DNA from: Kribbella antiqua
GTDB taxonomy: Bacteria > Actinomycetota > Actinomycetes > Propionibacteriales > Kribbellaceae
Assembly: GCF_004345665.1 (NCBI RefSeq)
Contig: NZ_SLWR01000011.1
Coordinates: 1 to 64,000 of the forward strand
Reading direction: 5' to 3'
DNA: 64,000 bases
The notes under the pieces are model-generated. The model saw nothing but the letters and a program-made list of their open reading frames with translations. It searched no databases and was not told where the DNA came from. The first letter of the stretch is position 1; each line of letters opens with the position of its first letter. Both the position numbers and the translations under genes were made by a program. Below, piece by piece: positions 32,879-41,695 of this stretch.

Positions 32879-33682
32879 ATGTTCTTAAGCGTGAGCGGCA
32901 ATGCGCAGGTCCGAGCGTGGCGGCCCGGGCTGAGCGGGGTCGTCGAGGTCCTGCACGCGTACTTCCCGTCCCACGCGTACCCGAGCCACACGCACGACGC
33001 CTGGACCGTGCTGATCGTCGACGAGGGCGCGGTCCGCTACGACCTCGACCACCGCGAGCACGGGCTGGCGCAGGCGCAGGTCTCGCTGCTGCCACCCAAC
33101 GTCCCGCACGACGGGCGCTCCGTCCGGCCGGAGGGCTTCCGCAAGAGAGTCCTCTACCTCGCGCCTGACCGCCTCGGAGACAACCTCATCGGCGCCGCCG
33201 TGGATCAGCCCGAGTACGTCGATCCCGTACTACGCCGGCGCATCCACCAGCTCCACGGCGTACTGCTGGACGGCCGGGAGGACCTCGAGGCGCAGAGCAG
33301 ACTCACACTGATCGAGGAGCGTCTCGGACAGCACCTGCGCCGGAACGTCACCGACCCGCCCGATCGCCGCGACCCCACCCTCGCTGCGCGCCTGCGCGAC
33401 GTACTGGATGGGCATGTGCCGGCCGGGATCACACTGGACGAGGCGTCGAAGCTAGTGCATGCGCATCCGGCTCATTTGGTACGCGCGTTCAGCCGGGAGT
33501 ACGGGATGCCGCCGCACCGGTATCTGACCGGCCGACGTGTGGATCTGGCCCGGCGGTATTTGCTCGACGGGCATCCGCCGGCCGAGGTCGCGACGCTGGC
33601 CGGGTTCTACGACCAGTCACACCTGAACCGGCACTTCCGCCGGATGCTCGGCGTCACTCCGGCGAGGTTCCTGAGGCGCTGA
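32879..33682 (+). CDS. AraC-family transcriptional regulator
   Basis: The 267-residue product has an N-terminal cupin-like effector domain (HAYFPSHAYPSHTHDAWTVLIVDEGAVRYDLDHREH, with PPNVPHDGR) and a C-terminal AraC double helix-turn-helix (ITLDEASKLVHAHPAHLVRAFSREYGMPPHRYLTGRRVDLARRYL, then DQSHLNRHFRRMLGVTPARF). ATG 32879 gives MFLSVSG and would include a rare TTA codon; GTG 32891 is an alternative. Neither has a clear ribosome site, so leaderless initiation is possible. It is divergent from dppA at very short spacing. Confidence 0.88.
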   Translation: MFLSVSGNAQVRAWRPGLSGVVEVLHAYFPSHAYPSHTHDAWTVLIVDEGAVRYDLDHREHGLAQAQVSLLPPNVPHDGRSVRPEGFRKRVLYLAPDRLGDNLIGAAVDQPEYVDPVLRRRIHQLHGVLLDGREDLEAQSRLTLIEERLGQHLRRNVTDPPDRRDPTLAARLRDVLDGHVPAGITLDEASKLVHAHPAHLVRAFSREYGMPPHRYLTGRRVDLARRYLLDGHPPAEVATLAGFYDQSHLNRHFRRMLGVTPARFLRR

Positions 33683-33893
33683 GCTGACGATCAGCTTTGT
33701 ACGCGCGCACACCCCACGTGCCGAGCACCGCGGCGATCAGCAGGTTGACGATGATCAGGATCGTGTGCGCGACGTAGTACCCGGTCGGGCGCCCCTCGGT
33801 GTCCGCGAGTGCCTTGATGAAGCGCAGGTAGGTGACCACGTTCCAGACCGCGATGCCGATCAGGACGAGCGCGTGCTTGCGTTGGAGTTTCAC
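33654..33893 (-). CDS. small two-helix membrane protein (SCO4848-like)
   Basis: The 79-residue protein from GTG 33893 has two hydrophobic helices (HALVLIGIAVWNVVTYLRF and AHTILIIVNLLIAAVLGTWGVRAY) separated by a polar loop, and a short cytoplasmic tail. It resembles a conserved actinobacterial small membrane protein of unknown role. Its stop lies inside the convergent AraC gene, overlapping by 29 bases. Confidence 0.72.
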   Translation of the reverse strand: MKLQRKHALVLIGIAVWNVVTYLRFIKALADTEGRPTGYYVAHTILIIVNLLIAAVLGTWGVRAYKADRQLSASGTSPE

Positions 33894-33920
33894 CCCGACA
33901 TTGTCCCAACCGCGCGAAAC

Positions 33921-33949
33921 GGGGCGGCCGCGCCTCACTCGGCCGCCCC
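33921..33949. terminator. GC-rich hairpin in the gap downstream of the LAL regulator
   Basis: GGGGCGGCCG and CGGCCGCCCC form a perfect ten-pair stem with a nine-base loop. It lies about 110 bases beyond the LAL regulator stop and upstream of the small membrane protein gene on the same strand. Confidence 0.6.
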
Positions 33950-34057
33950 GGCGAGGGGCGAGCTCACCCCTTCGAGACTTATCCATGGGTCGCCGGACAG
34001 CAAGGCATTGCAACCTACCGGCGGGTCACAACAAGGGTTTCCCTGCGCAGGACGGGC

Positions 34058-36814
34058 TCAGCCGTTCGGGCGGTCGACCATCCGCAACAACTGAGTCCGG
34101 TTGGCCACGCCGAAGCGGCGGTAGAGGCGGGTCAGCTGGGACTCGACCGCCTTGACGCTGAGGTACAGCGCGGCGGCGATCTCGCGGTTGGTGGAGCCGT
34201 CGCGGACCATGGCGACGATCTGCAGCTCGTTGTCGGTCAGCTCCGATGGCTGCCGGCTGCGACTAGGCACATCGAGCCGAGCCAGCTCCGTCTCGGCCAC
34301 CTCGCGCCACGCCGGAGCGCCGTACGCCTCGAACTGCTCGATGGCGTCCAGGAAGGCGGTCCGTGCGACCGAGCGGCGGCGTGCCTGCCGGGCGACGCGG
34401 CCGCGGGTGAGTTCGCAGCGGGCCAGATCCAGCGGGTAGACGCGGTCTCCCGCCGTACTGATCGTCTTCTCCAGCAGCTCCAGCGCGGCGGCCGGATCGC
34501 CCTGCTTGGCGATCAGCAGCGCCTCGGAGCGCGCCAGCCCGACCCGCACCACGGCGCGGTCCAGCGTCTCGGCACGGGCCCGAATGTCCGCGATCAACGA
34601 AGCTGCGTCGTCCAGCCGGCCGGCCGCGACCAGCGCCTCCGCATAGTCCGCGTGCCAGGGGATGACTGCCGGGTCGAACGGCATTGCCGCCTCACCCGAG
34701 TCCGCGATCGCGTCGAACGCCTCCACCGCACGCTGCGGGTCACCTGTCAGTACGCCGATCAGCCCAAGGCTGGCCAGCGCCGGACCGGTCCATTCGTCGT
34801 TCCCGACCAGGCGGACGCCCTCCAGCGCGGCCTCGGCCAGCTGCCGTCCCATCGCCGCCGTACCGCCGGCCCACTCCGCGCGGCTGGCGATCACCATGCC
34901 GACCTCGGCCTCTTCACCGATGTCCTGCATCAGCTGGTAGCACTCGTGCCCGGCTGCGAGTGCATCCGCACCGCGGCCGCTGCGCTCGTAGATCGCGGTC
35001 GCAGAGATCAGTACGGACGCCAGCCAGCGCATCGCACCGTGGTCGCGCACCTCATCCACCAGCGCGCTGATCTCCGTGATCGCCTCAGCGGTCCGGCCGC
35101 GGAACAGCTCCCGCATGGCCGCCATCTGCCGCGCGTTCACTACGGTCTTGGTGAGCGGCAGGTCGCGGGCCAGCTCAGCCGCCTCCTGCAGCAGCGCGTC
35201 AGCAGTCTGCTCGGCGTCCCGCGCGATCTGCACCGAACTCGCCGCACTCAGCGCGTCCACGACCGCCTCGGTGTCGCCACCCTCGCGGGCCAGCGCCTCC
35301 GCGACCCGGGCGTCTTCCTGCGCCTCGTCCAGCCGGCGATCGAAGTACTCACTGTGGCTGCGCATGATCCGCACCCGCGCCTCGAGCCGCTTGTTCCCCA
35401 CCGCTGCCTCGAACGCCTCGGCCAGCAGCTCCACCCGGCGATCCCGGTCGGGCCAGGCAGCATCCACCAGCAGCAACAGCGCCGGCACCTTCGTCTCCGG
35501 CGTCGTCGCAGCCTGTACGGCGAGACGCGCCATCTCAGCGGATTCCGCCAGATGCCCGGCGGCGGCCGCGTCGTCGGCGGCCCGGGTGAGTCGACGGGCC
35601 CGACAGTCGGGCAGGCTGATCGGCGTACGCTCGGCGGCCAGCCGCCACAGAGTCGCCGCCGCGCCTGGAGCTCCACGGCCCGCTGCTACGGCGGCAGCCT
35701 CCTCGATCGTGACGGCGAGCTCGGAGTTGGCCTCTTGAGTGGCGAGCGCGCGGTGTGTCGCGTTCTCGACCGGCTCGTCCACGACTGCGGCGAGCTGAGC
35801 GTGCGCCTGACGTCGGGCCGCTGAGGTCGCTTCGGCGTACACGAACTCCCGGAGGAGTGGGTGAGTGAAACGCAGCCGCTCGGAGGAGATGTCGATCAGC
35901 CCGAGCTCCTCAGCTTCGGCAAGCTCGGCCTCGATCGGCCGGGCGAGCGACTGCGCGAGCTGGGTCGTGGTCGGGCGGGGCGAGGACGCCGCGTGCAGGA
36001 GGAGCTCATGGGTGGCCGCAGTGAGGTCGGCCAGCCGGTCGCCGAGCAGCGTCTTGAGGCGGCTCGACACCGGCAGCGGGTCGTTGGGCGAGACACCTTG
36101 CGGGTGACGCAGCACCGCCCGCCCTAGCTCCAGCGCCATGAACGGGTTGCCGGCGCTGGCGGTGAAGATGCGCCTCGCCGTACGGACTGGGAGCGGGCTG
36201 GAGAGACGCTGGCGCAGCAGGCCGAGTACGTCGGGCTCCGCGAGCGGCGGGACCTCCAGCTGGAGCACCGGCTCCGGGCACGCCTCAGCCATCACCGGGA
36301 GGTCGCCGTCTGCCACCTGCTCCGTGGCGAGCATGTGGACGCCGTCGGTCAGACGGCGAGCGCAGAAGGTCAGCACCTCGAGGCTGGACGGGTCCACCCA
36401 CTGGATGTCGTCCACAACGAGCAGGACCGGGCCGTTGGCGGCCAGGCGACGCAGCACGTGCAGTACGGCGAGGCGGACGGCCAGCTCGTCCCGGACGGTG
36501 TCGGGAGCGCTGGCTTTGAGCAGAGCCACTTCCAGCGGCTGGCGGAGGTGGTCGGGAAGGACCTGCCAGGCGAGCTCGAGCTGGTTGGACAGGAGGTCGA
36601 GGAGGGTGACGTACGGGAGGCCGGCTTCGCTCTGGGACGGCGCGGCGCTGAGGACGCGGCAGCCGGCGCGAGTGCGGTCGGCGACCAAGGCGCGACCGAG
36701 AGCCGACTTGCCGATGCCGGTCGGGCCGTAGAGCAGCACGCTGCCGCTGGTCTCGAGCTGCTTGATGGCACGCTCGACCAGCCCGGCGCGCCCGACCAGC
36801 TCGTCGTCAGTCAT
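34058..36814 (-). CDS. LAL-family LuxR-type ATPase regulator
   Basis: The 918-residue protein has an N-terminal AAA/STAND ATPase with Walker A GPTGIGKSALGRAL and Walker B VLLVVDDIQWVD. A long helical TPR-like middle (about residues 330-840) and a C-terminal LuxR helix-turn-helix (LTDNELQIVAMVRDGSTNREIAAALYLSVKAVESQLTRLYRRFGV) follow. This is the MalT/LAL arrangement of large signal-gated activators. ATG at 36814 is preceded by GAGGAG and by an inverted repeat. It lies next to the gamma-glutamyl operon, but that operon has its own FadR-type regulator, so its target is open. Confidence 0.92.
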   Translation of the reverse strand: MTDDELVGRAGLVERAIKQLETSGSVLLYGPTGIGKSALGRALVADRTRAGCRVLSAAPSQSEAGLPYVTLLDLLSNQLELAWQVLPDHLRQPLEVALLKASAPDTVRDELAVRLAVLHVLRRLAANGPVLLVVDDIQWVDPSSLEVLTFCARRLTDGVHMLATEQVADGDLPVMAEACPEPVLQLEVPPLAEPDVLGLLRQRLSSPLPVRTARRIFTASAGNPFMALELGRAVLRHPQGVSPNDPLPVSSRLKTLLGDRLADLTAATHELLLHAASSPRPTTTQLAQSLARPIEAELAEAEELGLIDISSERLRFTHPLLREFVYAEATSAARRQAHAQLAAVVDEPVENATHRALATQEANSELAVTIEEAAAVAAGRGAPGAAATLWRLAAERTPISLPDCRARRLTRAADDAAAAGHLAESAEMARLAVQAATTPETKVPALLLLVDAAWPDRDRRVELLAEAFEAAVGNKRLEARVRIMRSHSEYFDRRLDEAQEDARVAEALAREGGDTEAVVDALSAASSVQIARDAEQTADALLQEAAELARDLPLTKTVVNARQMAAMRELFRGRTAEAITEISALVDEVRDHGAMRWLASVLISATAIYERSGRGADALAAGHECYQLMQDIGEEAEVGMVIASRAEWAGGTAAMGRQLAEAALEGVRLVGNDEWTGPALASLGLIGVLTGDPQRAVEAFDAIADSGEAAMPFDPAVIPWHADYAEALVAAGRLDDAASLIADIRARAETLDRAVVRVGLARSEALLIAKQGDPAAALELLEKTISTAGDRVYPLDLARCELTRGRVARQARRRSVARTAFLDAIEQFEAYGAPAWREVAETELARLDVPSRSRQPSELTDNELQIVAMVRDGSTNREIAAALYLSVKAVESQLTRLYRRFGVANRTQLLRMVDRPNG

Positions 36815-36830
36815 CGATACACATACTCCT

Positions 36831-36846
36831 CGAAGGTTTACCTTCG
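36831..36846. promoter_or_regulatory. inverted repeat in the LAL gene leader
   Basis: CGAAGGT-TT-ACCTTCG ends just upstream of the ribosome site and start codon of the LAL gene. It is a candidate LuxR-type autoregulatory site or leader stem. Confidence 0.5.
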
Positions 36847-36872
36847 CCGATTATCACAGTCAACGACCATCC

Positions 36873-36887
36873 GACACGGCGAGTGTC
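36873..36887. promoter_or_regulatory. second inverted repeat upstream of the LAL gene
   Basis: GACAC-GGCGA-GTGTC is a perfect 5+5 repeat about 60 bases upstream of the LAL start. On the minus strand TTGACT and GATAAT lie between it and the first repeat, so it is in the promoter-proximal region. Confidence 0.4.
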
Positions 36888-37005
36888 ACATGAGGAAACC
36901 ATCCCGTCACCATCCTGTCACCGGTCGCTGCCCAGATCAGAGCAGTCGCGGCGGCACTCTGGTGCCGGGGCACCAATGGACCACGTCGGTTGTGGACAAA
37001 ACACG

Positions 37006-37041
37006 ACTCGGCGGCCGAGTAGACGCACTCAGCCGCCGAGT
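37006..37041 (-). terminator. rho-independent-type terminator of the gamma-glutamyl operon
   Basis: In the minus-strand direction ACTCGGCGGC and GCCGCCGAGT form a perfect ten-pair stem. It is followed by GTCGTGTTTTGTCC, which contains a short T-run. It begins 12 bases after the permease stop. Confidence 0.75.
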
Positions 37042-37052
37042 CTGATTGAAAG

Positions 37053-38588
37053 TTAGATGGATTCGAGGTCTCGTTCGATGGCGGCCAGTTCCGCTTCGGT
37101 GCCTTGCACCTTGGGGCCCTTGAACCAGTGGCGGGCGGAGATCAGCCACCAGAGGCCGGCGAAGCCGAGGACGACCAGTACGGCGATCGGGGTGTAGTTG
37201 AAGCTGGAGGCACTGACCGGGCTGACCTGCGGCAGCATGAACAGCACTGTGATGAAGACGACCCAGGCGATCGCGATGATGCCGATCGGCTTGCTCCAGC
37301 GACCCAGCGACCACGGACCAGGCTGGAAGTTGTCGCCCTGCAGCAGCCGGAGCAGCGTCGGCAGCACGTAGGCGATGTAGAGCCCGATCACCGCGATCGA
37401 GGTCACCGCGGCGTACGCCGTCGCGTTCCACAGGTACGGCAGGCCGAGCAGGAAGGCACCACCCGCGGCGAGCCAGATCGCGTTGGTGGGCGTCCGGGTC
37501 CGGCCGTTGATCTTGTGCCAGAGCTGCGACCCGGGCAGCGCGCCGTCCCGGGAGAACGCGTAGATCATCCGCGAGTTCGCCGTCACCGACGACATCCCGC
37601 AGAACAATTGCGCCCCGATGACCACCAGCAGCAGGACCTTGCCCATCACCGAACCGACCGCGTCGATGAAGATCTGCGCCGGCGGTACGCCGCTCTCGCT
37701 GTCCAGCGCACCGTCGTAGCTCTGGATCGCGAACGTGAGACCGATCAGCAGCACCCAGCCGGCGCCGAGCGAGACCAGGATCGACATCACGATCCCGCGC
37801 GGACCCGACCGGGCCGCGTCGTGCGTCTCCTCGGTCATGTGCGCGGAAGCGTCGTACCCGGTGAAGGTGTACTGCGCCAGCAGCAGACCGAGCAGGGCGA
37901 CGTAGAAGGTGGAACCCCAGCCGGTGTTGTTGACGAAGTGGCCGAAGACGAACCCGGCCGACTGGTGCTTGTCCGGCAGGATGACGAGCGCGCCGACGAT
38001 GAACAGGACGCCGACGATGTGCCACCACACGCTGATGTCGTTGAGCCGCGCTACCAGCTTCACCCCGAGCGAGTTCAGCAGCGCGTGCACCAGCAGGATC
38101 ACGCCGAACAGCAGAATCGTGTGGCCGGGCGTCGCACTGAAGCCGAACTGCAGGTCCAGGAACGCGTTCAGGAAGAAGGCCGCGCCGAAGTCGATCCCCG
38201 CGGTCACCGCGACCTGGCCGAGGAAGTTGAACCAGCCGGTGAACCAGGACCAGGCGGCGCCGTTGGAGGGCGCGAGCTTGGCGGACCAGTAGTACAGCCC
38301 GCCCGCGGTCGGGTAGCTCGAGCACACCTCCGCCATCGCGAGACCGACGAACAGCGTCATGATGCCGACGATCGGCCAGCCCCAGACGATCATCACCGGG
38401 CCGCCGGTGTTCATCCCGAACCCGTACAGCGTCAGGCAGCCGGACAGGATCGAGATGATCGTGAACGACACCGCGAAGTTGGAGAACCCGGACATCGTCC
38501 GCGACAACTCCTGCGCATATCCCAGCTGATGCAGGCGTTTCTCATCGTCGGTCAGGCCTGCGGGTTCAACAGTCTCGTCCTTGCTCAC
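37053..38588 (-). CDS. APC-family amino acid/amine permease
   Basis: This 511-residue protein with about 12 hydrophobic segments begins with the amino acid/choline-type permease signature (LGYAQELSRTMSGFSNFAVSFTIISILSG). It includes AEVCSSYPTAGGLYYWSAKLAP and FTGYDASAHMTEETHDAARSGPRGI. Members import GABA, choline, ethanolamine, putrescine or amino acids by proton symport. The gamma-glutamyl ligase operon upstream suggests an amine substrate. It has its own upstream operator copy and a terminator after its stop. Confidence 0.88.
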   Translation of the reverse strand: MSKDETVEPAGLTDDEKRLHQLGYAQELSRTMSGFSNFAVSFTIISILSGCLTLYGFGMNTGGPVMIVWGWPIVGIMTLFVGLAMAEVCSSYPTAGGLYYWSAKLAPSNGAAWSWFTGWFNFLGQVAVTAGIDFGAAFFLNAFLDLQFGFSATPGHTILLFGVILLVHALLNSLGVKLVARLNDISVWWHIVGVLFIVGALVILPDKHQSAGFVFGHFVNNTGWGSTFYVALLGLLLAQYTFTGYDASAHMTEETHDAARSGPRGIVMSILVSLGAGWVLLIGLTFAIQSYDGALDSESGVPPAQIFIDAVGSVMGKVLLLVVIGAQLFCGMSSVTANSRMIYAFSRDGALPGSQLWHKINGRTRTPTNAIWLAAGGAFLLGLPYLWNATAYAAVTSIAVIGLYIAYVLPTLLRLLQGDNFQPGPWSLGRWSKPIGIIAIAWVVFITVLFMLPQVSPVSASSFNYTPIAVLVVLGFAGLWWLISARHWFKGPKVQGTEAELAAIERDLESI

Positions 38589-38612
38589 GTGGCCTCCTCA
38601 GGTACGCCGCAA

Positions 38613-38630
38613 TGGTCTCCCCGCAGACCT
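38613..38630. promoter_or_regulatory. FadR-type operator candidate, permease promoter copy
   Basis: TGGTCT-CCCCGC-AGACCT is a 6-6-6 inverted repeat 25 bases upstream of the permease start. An equivalent TGGTCT-N6-AGTCCA lies in front of the glutamine-synthetase-like gene at 43774-43791. The regulator gene is adjacent. Confidence 0.65.
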
Positions 38631-38654
38631 TTGGACAATTGAGGCATGACCCTC

Positions 38655-38723
38655 AACCCGTGTCAAGGGAAACGAAAAAGCAAGGGAAAGACGGAGCGAG
38701 TGGGGTCTGAACCCGTATCAAGG
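38655..38723 (-). repeat. 14-base direct repeats upstream of the permease
   Basis: AACCCGTGTCAAGG (38655-38668) and AACCCGTATCAAGG (38710-38723) differ by one base, with start points 55 bases apart. Read on the minus strand they contain TTGACA and TTGATA, so they may be -35 regions of tandem permease promoters or activator sites. Confidence 0.5.
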
Positions 38724-38727
38724 CCGA

Positions 38728-39447
38728 TTAGCTCAAGAAGGCTCTGAGCAAAGCTGCCGTGCCGGAAAGATGTTCCTGCATCGCCTGCCGGGCCGCGATC
38801 GGATCATCGGCCAGGATCGCGGAGACGATCGCTTGATGTTGCTCATTGGAGTGCTCGATGTTGCGCTCCAGCAGGGGAATAGCGTCCAGCAGCTCGTTCA
38901 GACGCATCCGTACGTCGGCCATCGCAGACGTCAACGACGGCGAGCCCGTGACTTCCGCGATCGCCAGATGCAACCGCGAGTCCAGCCGGCGGTAGTCGGT
39001 CAGCGACGCGGCCGAAGTCTCCGCAAGACAACGCTCCAAGTGCTCCCGCTCAGCTGAGCTCAACGAGCGGGAAGCGGCTGCTTCGGCGGCGCCCGTCTCC
39101 AAGGCAGAACGCAGTACGAGCGCATCCTCCAACCCGTTGCCCAGTTCGCGAGCCAGCTTCCTGGCCGGCGCACGGCGTGGCTTCGGCAGCTGCTCGTTGA
39201 CGAACGTACCGCCGTACCGCCCGCGGCGAGACTCGACGTAACCGGCTTCGGTCAGTGCATGGATCGCCTCGCGCAGGGTGACCCGGCTGACGTTCAGCCG
39301 GGCCGCCAGGTCGCGCTCGGCCGGCAACCGGTCACCCGGTACGACAACCCCAAGCTTGATTGCCTGCAGCAACCGCTCGACCGTTTCCTCGAACGGGTTC
39401 CCGGTCCGGACCGGCCGGAACAACGCATCATCTGCCTGGGCAACCAT
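38728..39447 (-). CDS. GntR-family regulator, FadR subfamily
   Basis: The 239-residue protein has an N-terminal winged helix (ETVERLLQAIKLGVVVPGDRLPAERDLAARLNVSRVTLREAIHALTEAGYVESRRGRYGGTFV). The C-terminal FCD effector domain contains DYRRLDSRLHLAIAEVTGSPSL and EQHQAIVSAILADDPIAARQAMQEHL, with the metal-binding Asp and His residues. It is the fifth gene of the amine catabolic operon. Two TGGTCT-N6-AGWCCW palindromes in front of the first gene and the permease are its likely targets. Confidence 0.92.
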   Translation of the reverse strand: MVAQADDALFRPVRTGNPFEETVERLLQAIKLGVVVPGDRLPAERDLAARLNVSRVTLREAIHALTEAGYVESRRGRYGGTFVNEQLPKPRRAPARKLARELGNGLEDALVLRSALETGAAEAAASRSLSSAEREHLERCLAETSAASLTDYRRLDSRLHLAIAEVTGSPSLTSAMADVRMRLNELLDAIPLLERNIEHSNEQHQAIVSAILADDPIAARQAMQEHLSGTAALLRAFLS

Positions 39448-39456
39448 GAGAACAGA

Positions 39457-40233
39457 CTAGAGCGGGGTCACATAAGCGCCTGAGATTCCCCCGTCGACCA
39501 GGAACGTGTTGGCGGTGATGAAGGACGAGTCGTCGCTGGCCAGGAAGGCGACCGCGGCCGCGATCTCCTCCGGTTCGCCGAAGCGGCCCATCGGTACGTG
39601 CACCAGCCGCCGCTGCGCCCGCTCCGGGTCCTTGGCGAACAGCTCGGTCAGCAGCGGCGTGTTCACCGGCCCCGGGCAGAGCGCGTTGACCCGGATCCCC
39701 TGCCGGGCGAACTCGACGCCGAGTTCCCGGCTCATCGCCAGTACGCCGCCCTTCGACGCGGAGTACGAGATCTGCGACGTGGCGGCACCCATCACCGCGA
39801 CGAACGACGCGGTGTTGATGATCGAGCCCTTGCCCTGCCGCTGCATGTAAGGGATCGCGGCCTTGCAGCACAGGTACACCGAGGTCAGGTTGACCTCCTG
39901 CACCTTGCGCCAGGCCTCCAGACCGGTGTCCAGGATCGAGTTGTCGTCGGGCGGCGAGATGCCGGCGTTGTTGAACGCGATGTCCACGCTGCCGTAGGTG
40001 TCGAAGGCCTGCTGGAAGAGATTCTCCACAGCCGCCTGATCGGTGACGTCGGTGGCGACGAACAGGCCGCCGGCCTCGTCGGCCGCGGCCTTCCCGGCGG
40101 CGGGGTCGAGGTCACCGATGACGACGTGCGCGCCCTCCGCGGCCAATCGCCGTACCGTGGCCAGACCGATCCCGCTCGCGCCGCCGGTCACCACCGCGAC
40201 GCGACCCTCGAGCCGCTGAGCCTTGACGTCCAT
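39457..40233 (-). CDS. short-chain dehydrogenase/reductase
   Basis: The 258-residue SDR has TGGASGIGLATVRRL (cofactor loop), NNAGISPPDD, the catalytic Ser-Tyr-Lys set (INTASF, YSASKGG) and GIRVNALCPGPVNTPLL. Asp after the second strand (VVIGDLDP) favours NAD. Its ATG directly abuts the aldehyde dehydrogenase stop. In a gamma-glutamyl pathway it occupies the place where a PuuB-type amine oxidase is usually found, suggesting that the pathway oxidises an alcohol group instead. Confidence 0.9.
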   Translation of the reverse strand: MDVKAQRLEGRVAVVTGGASGIGLATVRRLAAEGAHVVIGDLDPAAGKAAADEAGGLFVATDVTDQAAVENLFQQAFDTYGSVDIAFNNAGISPPDDNSILDTGLEAWRKVQEVNLTSVYLCCKAAIPYMQRQGKGSIINTASFVAVMGAATSQISYSASKGGVLAMSRELGVEFARQGIRVNALCPGPVNTPLLTELFAKDPERAQRRLVHVPMGRFGEPEEIAAAVAFLASDDSSFITANTFLVDGGISGAYVTPL

Positions 40234-41580
40234 TCAGTCCTCCGTGGAGATGAAGATGTTCTTGGTCTCGGTGAACGCGTCCAGCGCGTCTGGGCCGAGC
40301 TCGCGGCCGAGCCCGGACTGCTTGTAGCCGCCGAACGGCGTCGAGTACCGGACGGACGAGTTCGAGTTGACCGACAGGTTGCCCGCTTCGACGCCGCGGC
40401 CGACCCGCAGCGCGCGGCCGACGTCGCGGGTCCAGATCGAGCCGGACAGCCCGTACTCGCTGTCGTTCGCGATCCGCAGCGCGTCGGCCTCGTCGTCGAA
40501 CGGGATCACAGCGACGACCGGCCCGAAGATCTCCTCACGCACCGCCCGCTCGCTCGCCGGCGCCAGCACGGTCGGCGGGAACCAGAACCCAGGCCCGGTC
40601 GGCGCAGTCCCTTGAAACGCGGGGTTCTCGACGTACGACGCCACGCGCTCGAGCTGAGCCGCGGAGATCAACGGCCCCATCTCCGTCGACGGGTCACTCG
40701 GATCGCCGACTTTAAACCCCTTCACCGCCGGCTCGAGCAACTCCAGGAACCGGTCGTACGCCGATCGCTCGACCAGGATCCGCGATCGCGCACAGCAATC
40801 CTGCCCAGCATTGTCGAAGACGCCGTACGGCGCCTGGGCCGCGGCCTTCTGCAGATCCGCATCGGCGAAGACGATGTTGGCCGACTTCCCGCCGAGCTCC
40901 AGCGTCACCCGCTTCACCTGGTCCGCACAGCCGGCCATGATCTGCTTCCCAACCGCGGTCGACCCGGTGAAAACCACCTTCCGTACGGCGGGATGCGTCA
41001 CGAACCGCTGCCCGACAACCGAGCCCTTGCCCGGTACCACCTCGAACACCCCCGGCGGCAACCCGGCTTCAAGCGCCAGTTCGCCAAGCCGGATAGCGGT
41101 CAACGGCGTCAGCTCAGCAGGCTTCAGTACGACGGTGTTGCCCGCGGCAAGCGCCGGCGCGAAACCCCAGCCGGCGATGGGCATCGGGAAGTTCCACGGC
41201 ACGATCACCCCGACCACACCGAGCGGCTCCTGGAAGGTCACATCGATGCCGCCGGCAACAGGAATCTGCTTGCCGAACAGGCGTTCCGGGGCAGCCGAGT
41301 AGTAGCTGAGGACGTCGCGGACGTTGCCTGCCTCCCAGCGTGCATTGCCGATGGTGTGACCGGCGTTCTCGACCTCCAGAGCGGCGAGGTTCTCCAGCTC
41401 GGCGTCGACGGCGTCGGCGAACCGGCGCAGCAACCGACCGCGATCCGCCGGGGTGACGTTTCGCCAAGTTTCAAAGGCTTTCGAGGCCCTGGCAATAGCT
41501 TCGTCCGCCTCTTGCTCGGACGCCAAGGAGATCGTCCGGACGACCTTCTCGGTGGCCGGGTTGATCACGTCGTAGGTCAT
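40234..41580 (-). CDS. NAD-dependent aldehyde dehydrogenase
   Basis: The 448-residue enzyme has PWNFPMPIAGWGFAPALAAGNTVVLKPAELTPLTA, FTGSTAVGK, the glutamate motif LELGGKSANIVF and catalytic Cys in NAGQDCCARSR. It is slightly short at the N-terminus compared with about 480 residues. It probably oxidises a gamma-glutamyl-amino aldehyde to the acid. ATG at 41580 and its GGGAGG ribosome site lie in the 3' arm of a long hairpin, implying translational control. Confidence 0.94.
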   Translation of the reverse strand: MTYDVINPATEKVVRTISLASEQEADEAIARASKAFETWRNVTPADRGRLLRRFADAVDAELENLAALEVENAGHTIGNARWEAGNVRDVLSYYSAAPERLFGKQIPVAGGIDVTFQEPLGVVGVIVPWNFPMPIAGWGFAPALAAGNTVVLKPAELTPLTAIRLGELALEAGLPPGVFEVVPGKGSVVGQRFVTHPAVRKVVFTGSTAVGKQIMAGCADQVKRVTLELGGKSANIVFADADLQKAAAQAPYGVFDNAGQDCCARSRILVERSAYDRFLELLEPAVKGFKVGDPSDPSTEMGPLISAAQLERVASYVENPAFQGTAPTGPGFWFPPTVLAPASERAVREEIFGPVVAVIPFDDEADALRIANDSEYGLSGSIWTRDVGRALRVGRGVEAGNLSVNSNSSVRYSTPFGGYKQSGLGRELGPDALDAFTETKNIFISTED

Positions 41581-41662
41581 GGGGCCTCCCGGCCTGGACT
41601 GAGGAGCGGAGGGAGCGAAGCGACCGGAGTGACGAGGGAAGGCCGGGAGTCAAAGCCCCATG
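41578..41662 (-). promoter_or_regulatory. long leader hairpin masking the aldehyde dehydrogenase start, with mini-ORF
   Basis: In the minus-strand RNA, CATGGGGC and CTCCCGGCCT, separated by TTTGA, pair with the 18-base 3' arm (41595-41578) that ends in the ribosome site and ATG of the aldehyde dehydrogenase gene. The stem has 18 pairs, one five-base bulge and a 44-base loop. The 5' arm contains ATG-GGG-CTT-TGA, a three-codon ORF preceded by GGGGG. Confidence 0.65.
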
Positions 41663-41695
41663 ACCCCCGAGCCGGAGGCGAGGCATTCAACACAG

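Noticed and set aside
33894..34057. Possible small RNA or tRNA gene in the gap near the LAL regulator
   Set aside because: Apart from a terminator-like stem there is no cloverleaf or TTCGA-containing arm. No tRNA was recognised in any gap.
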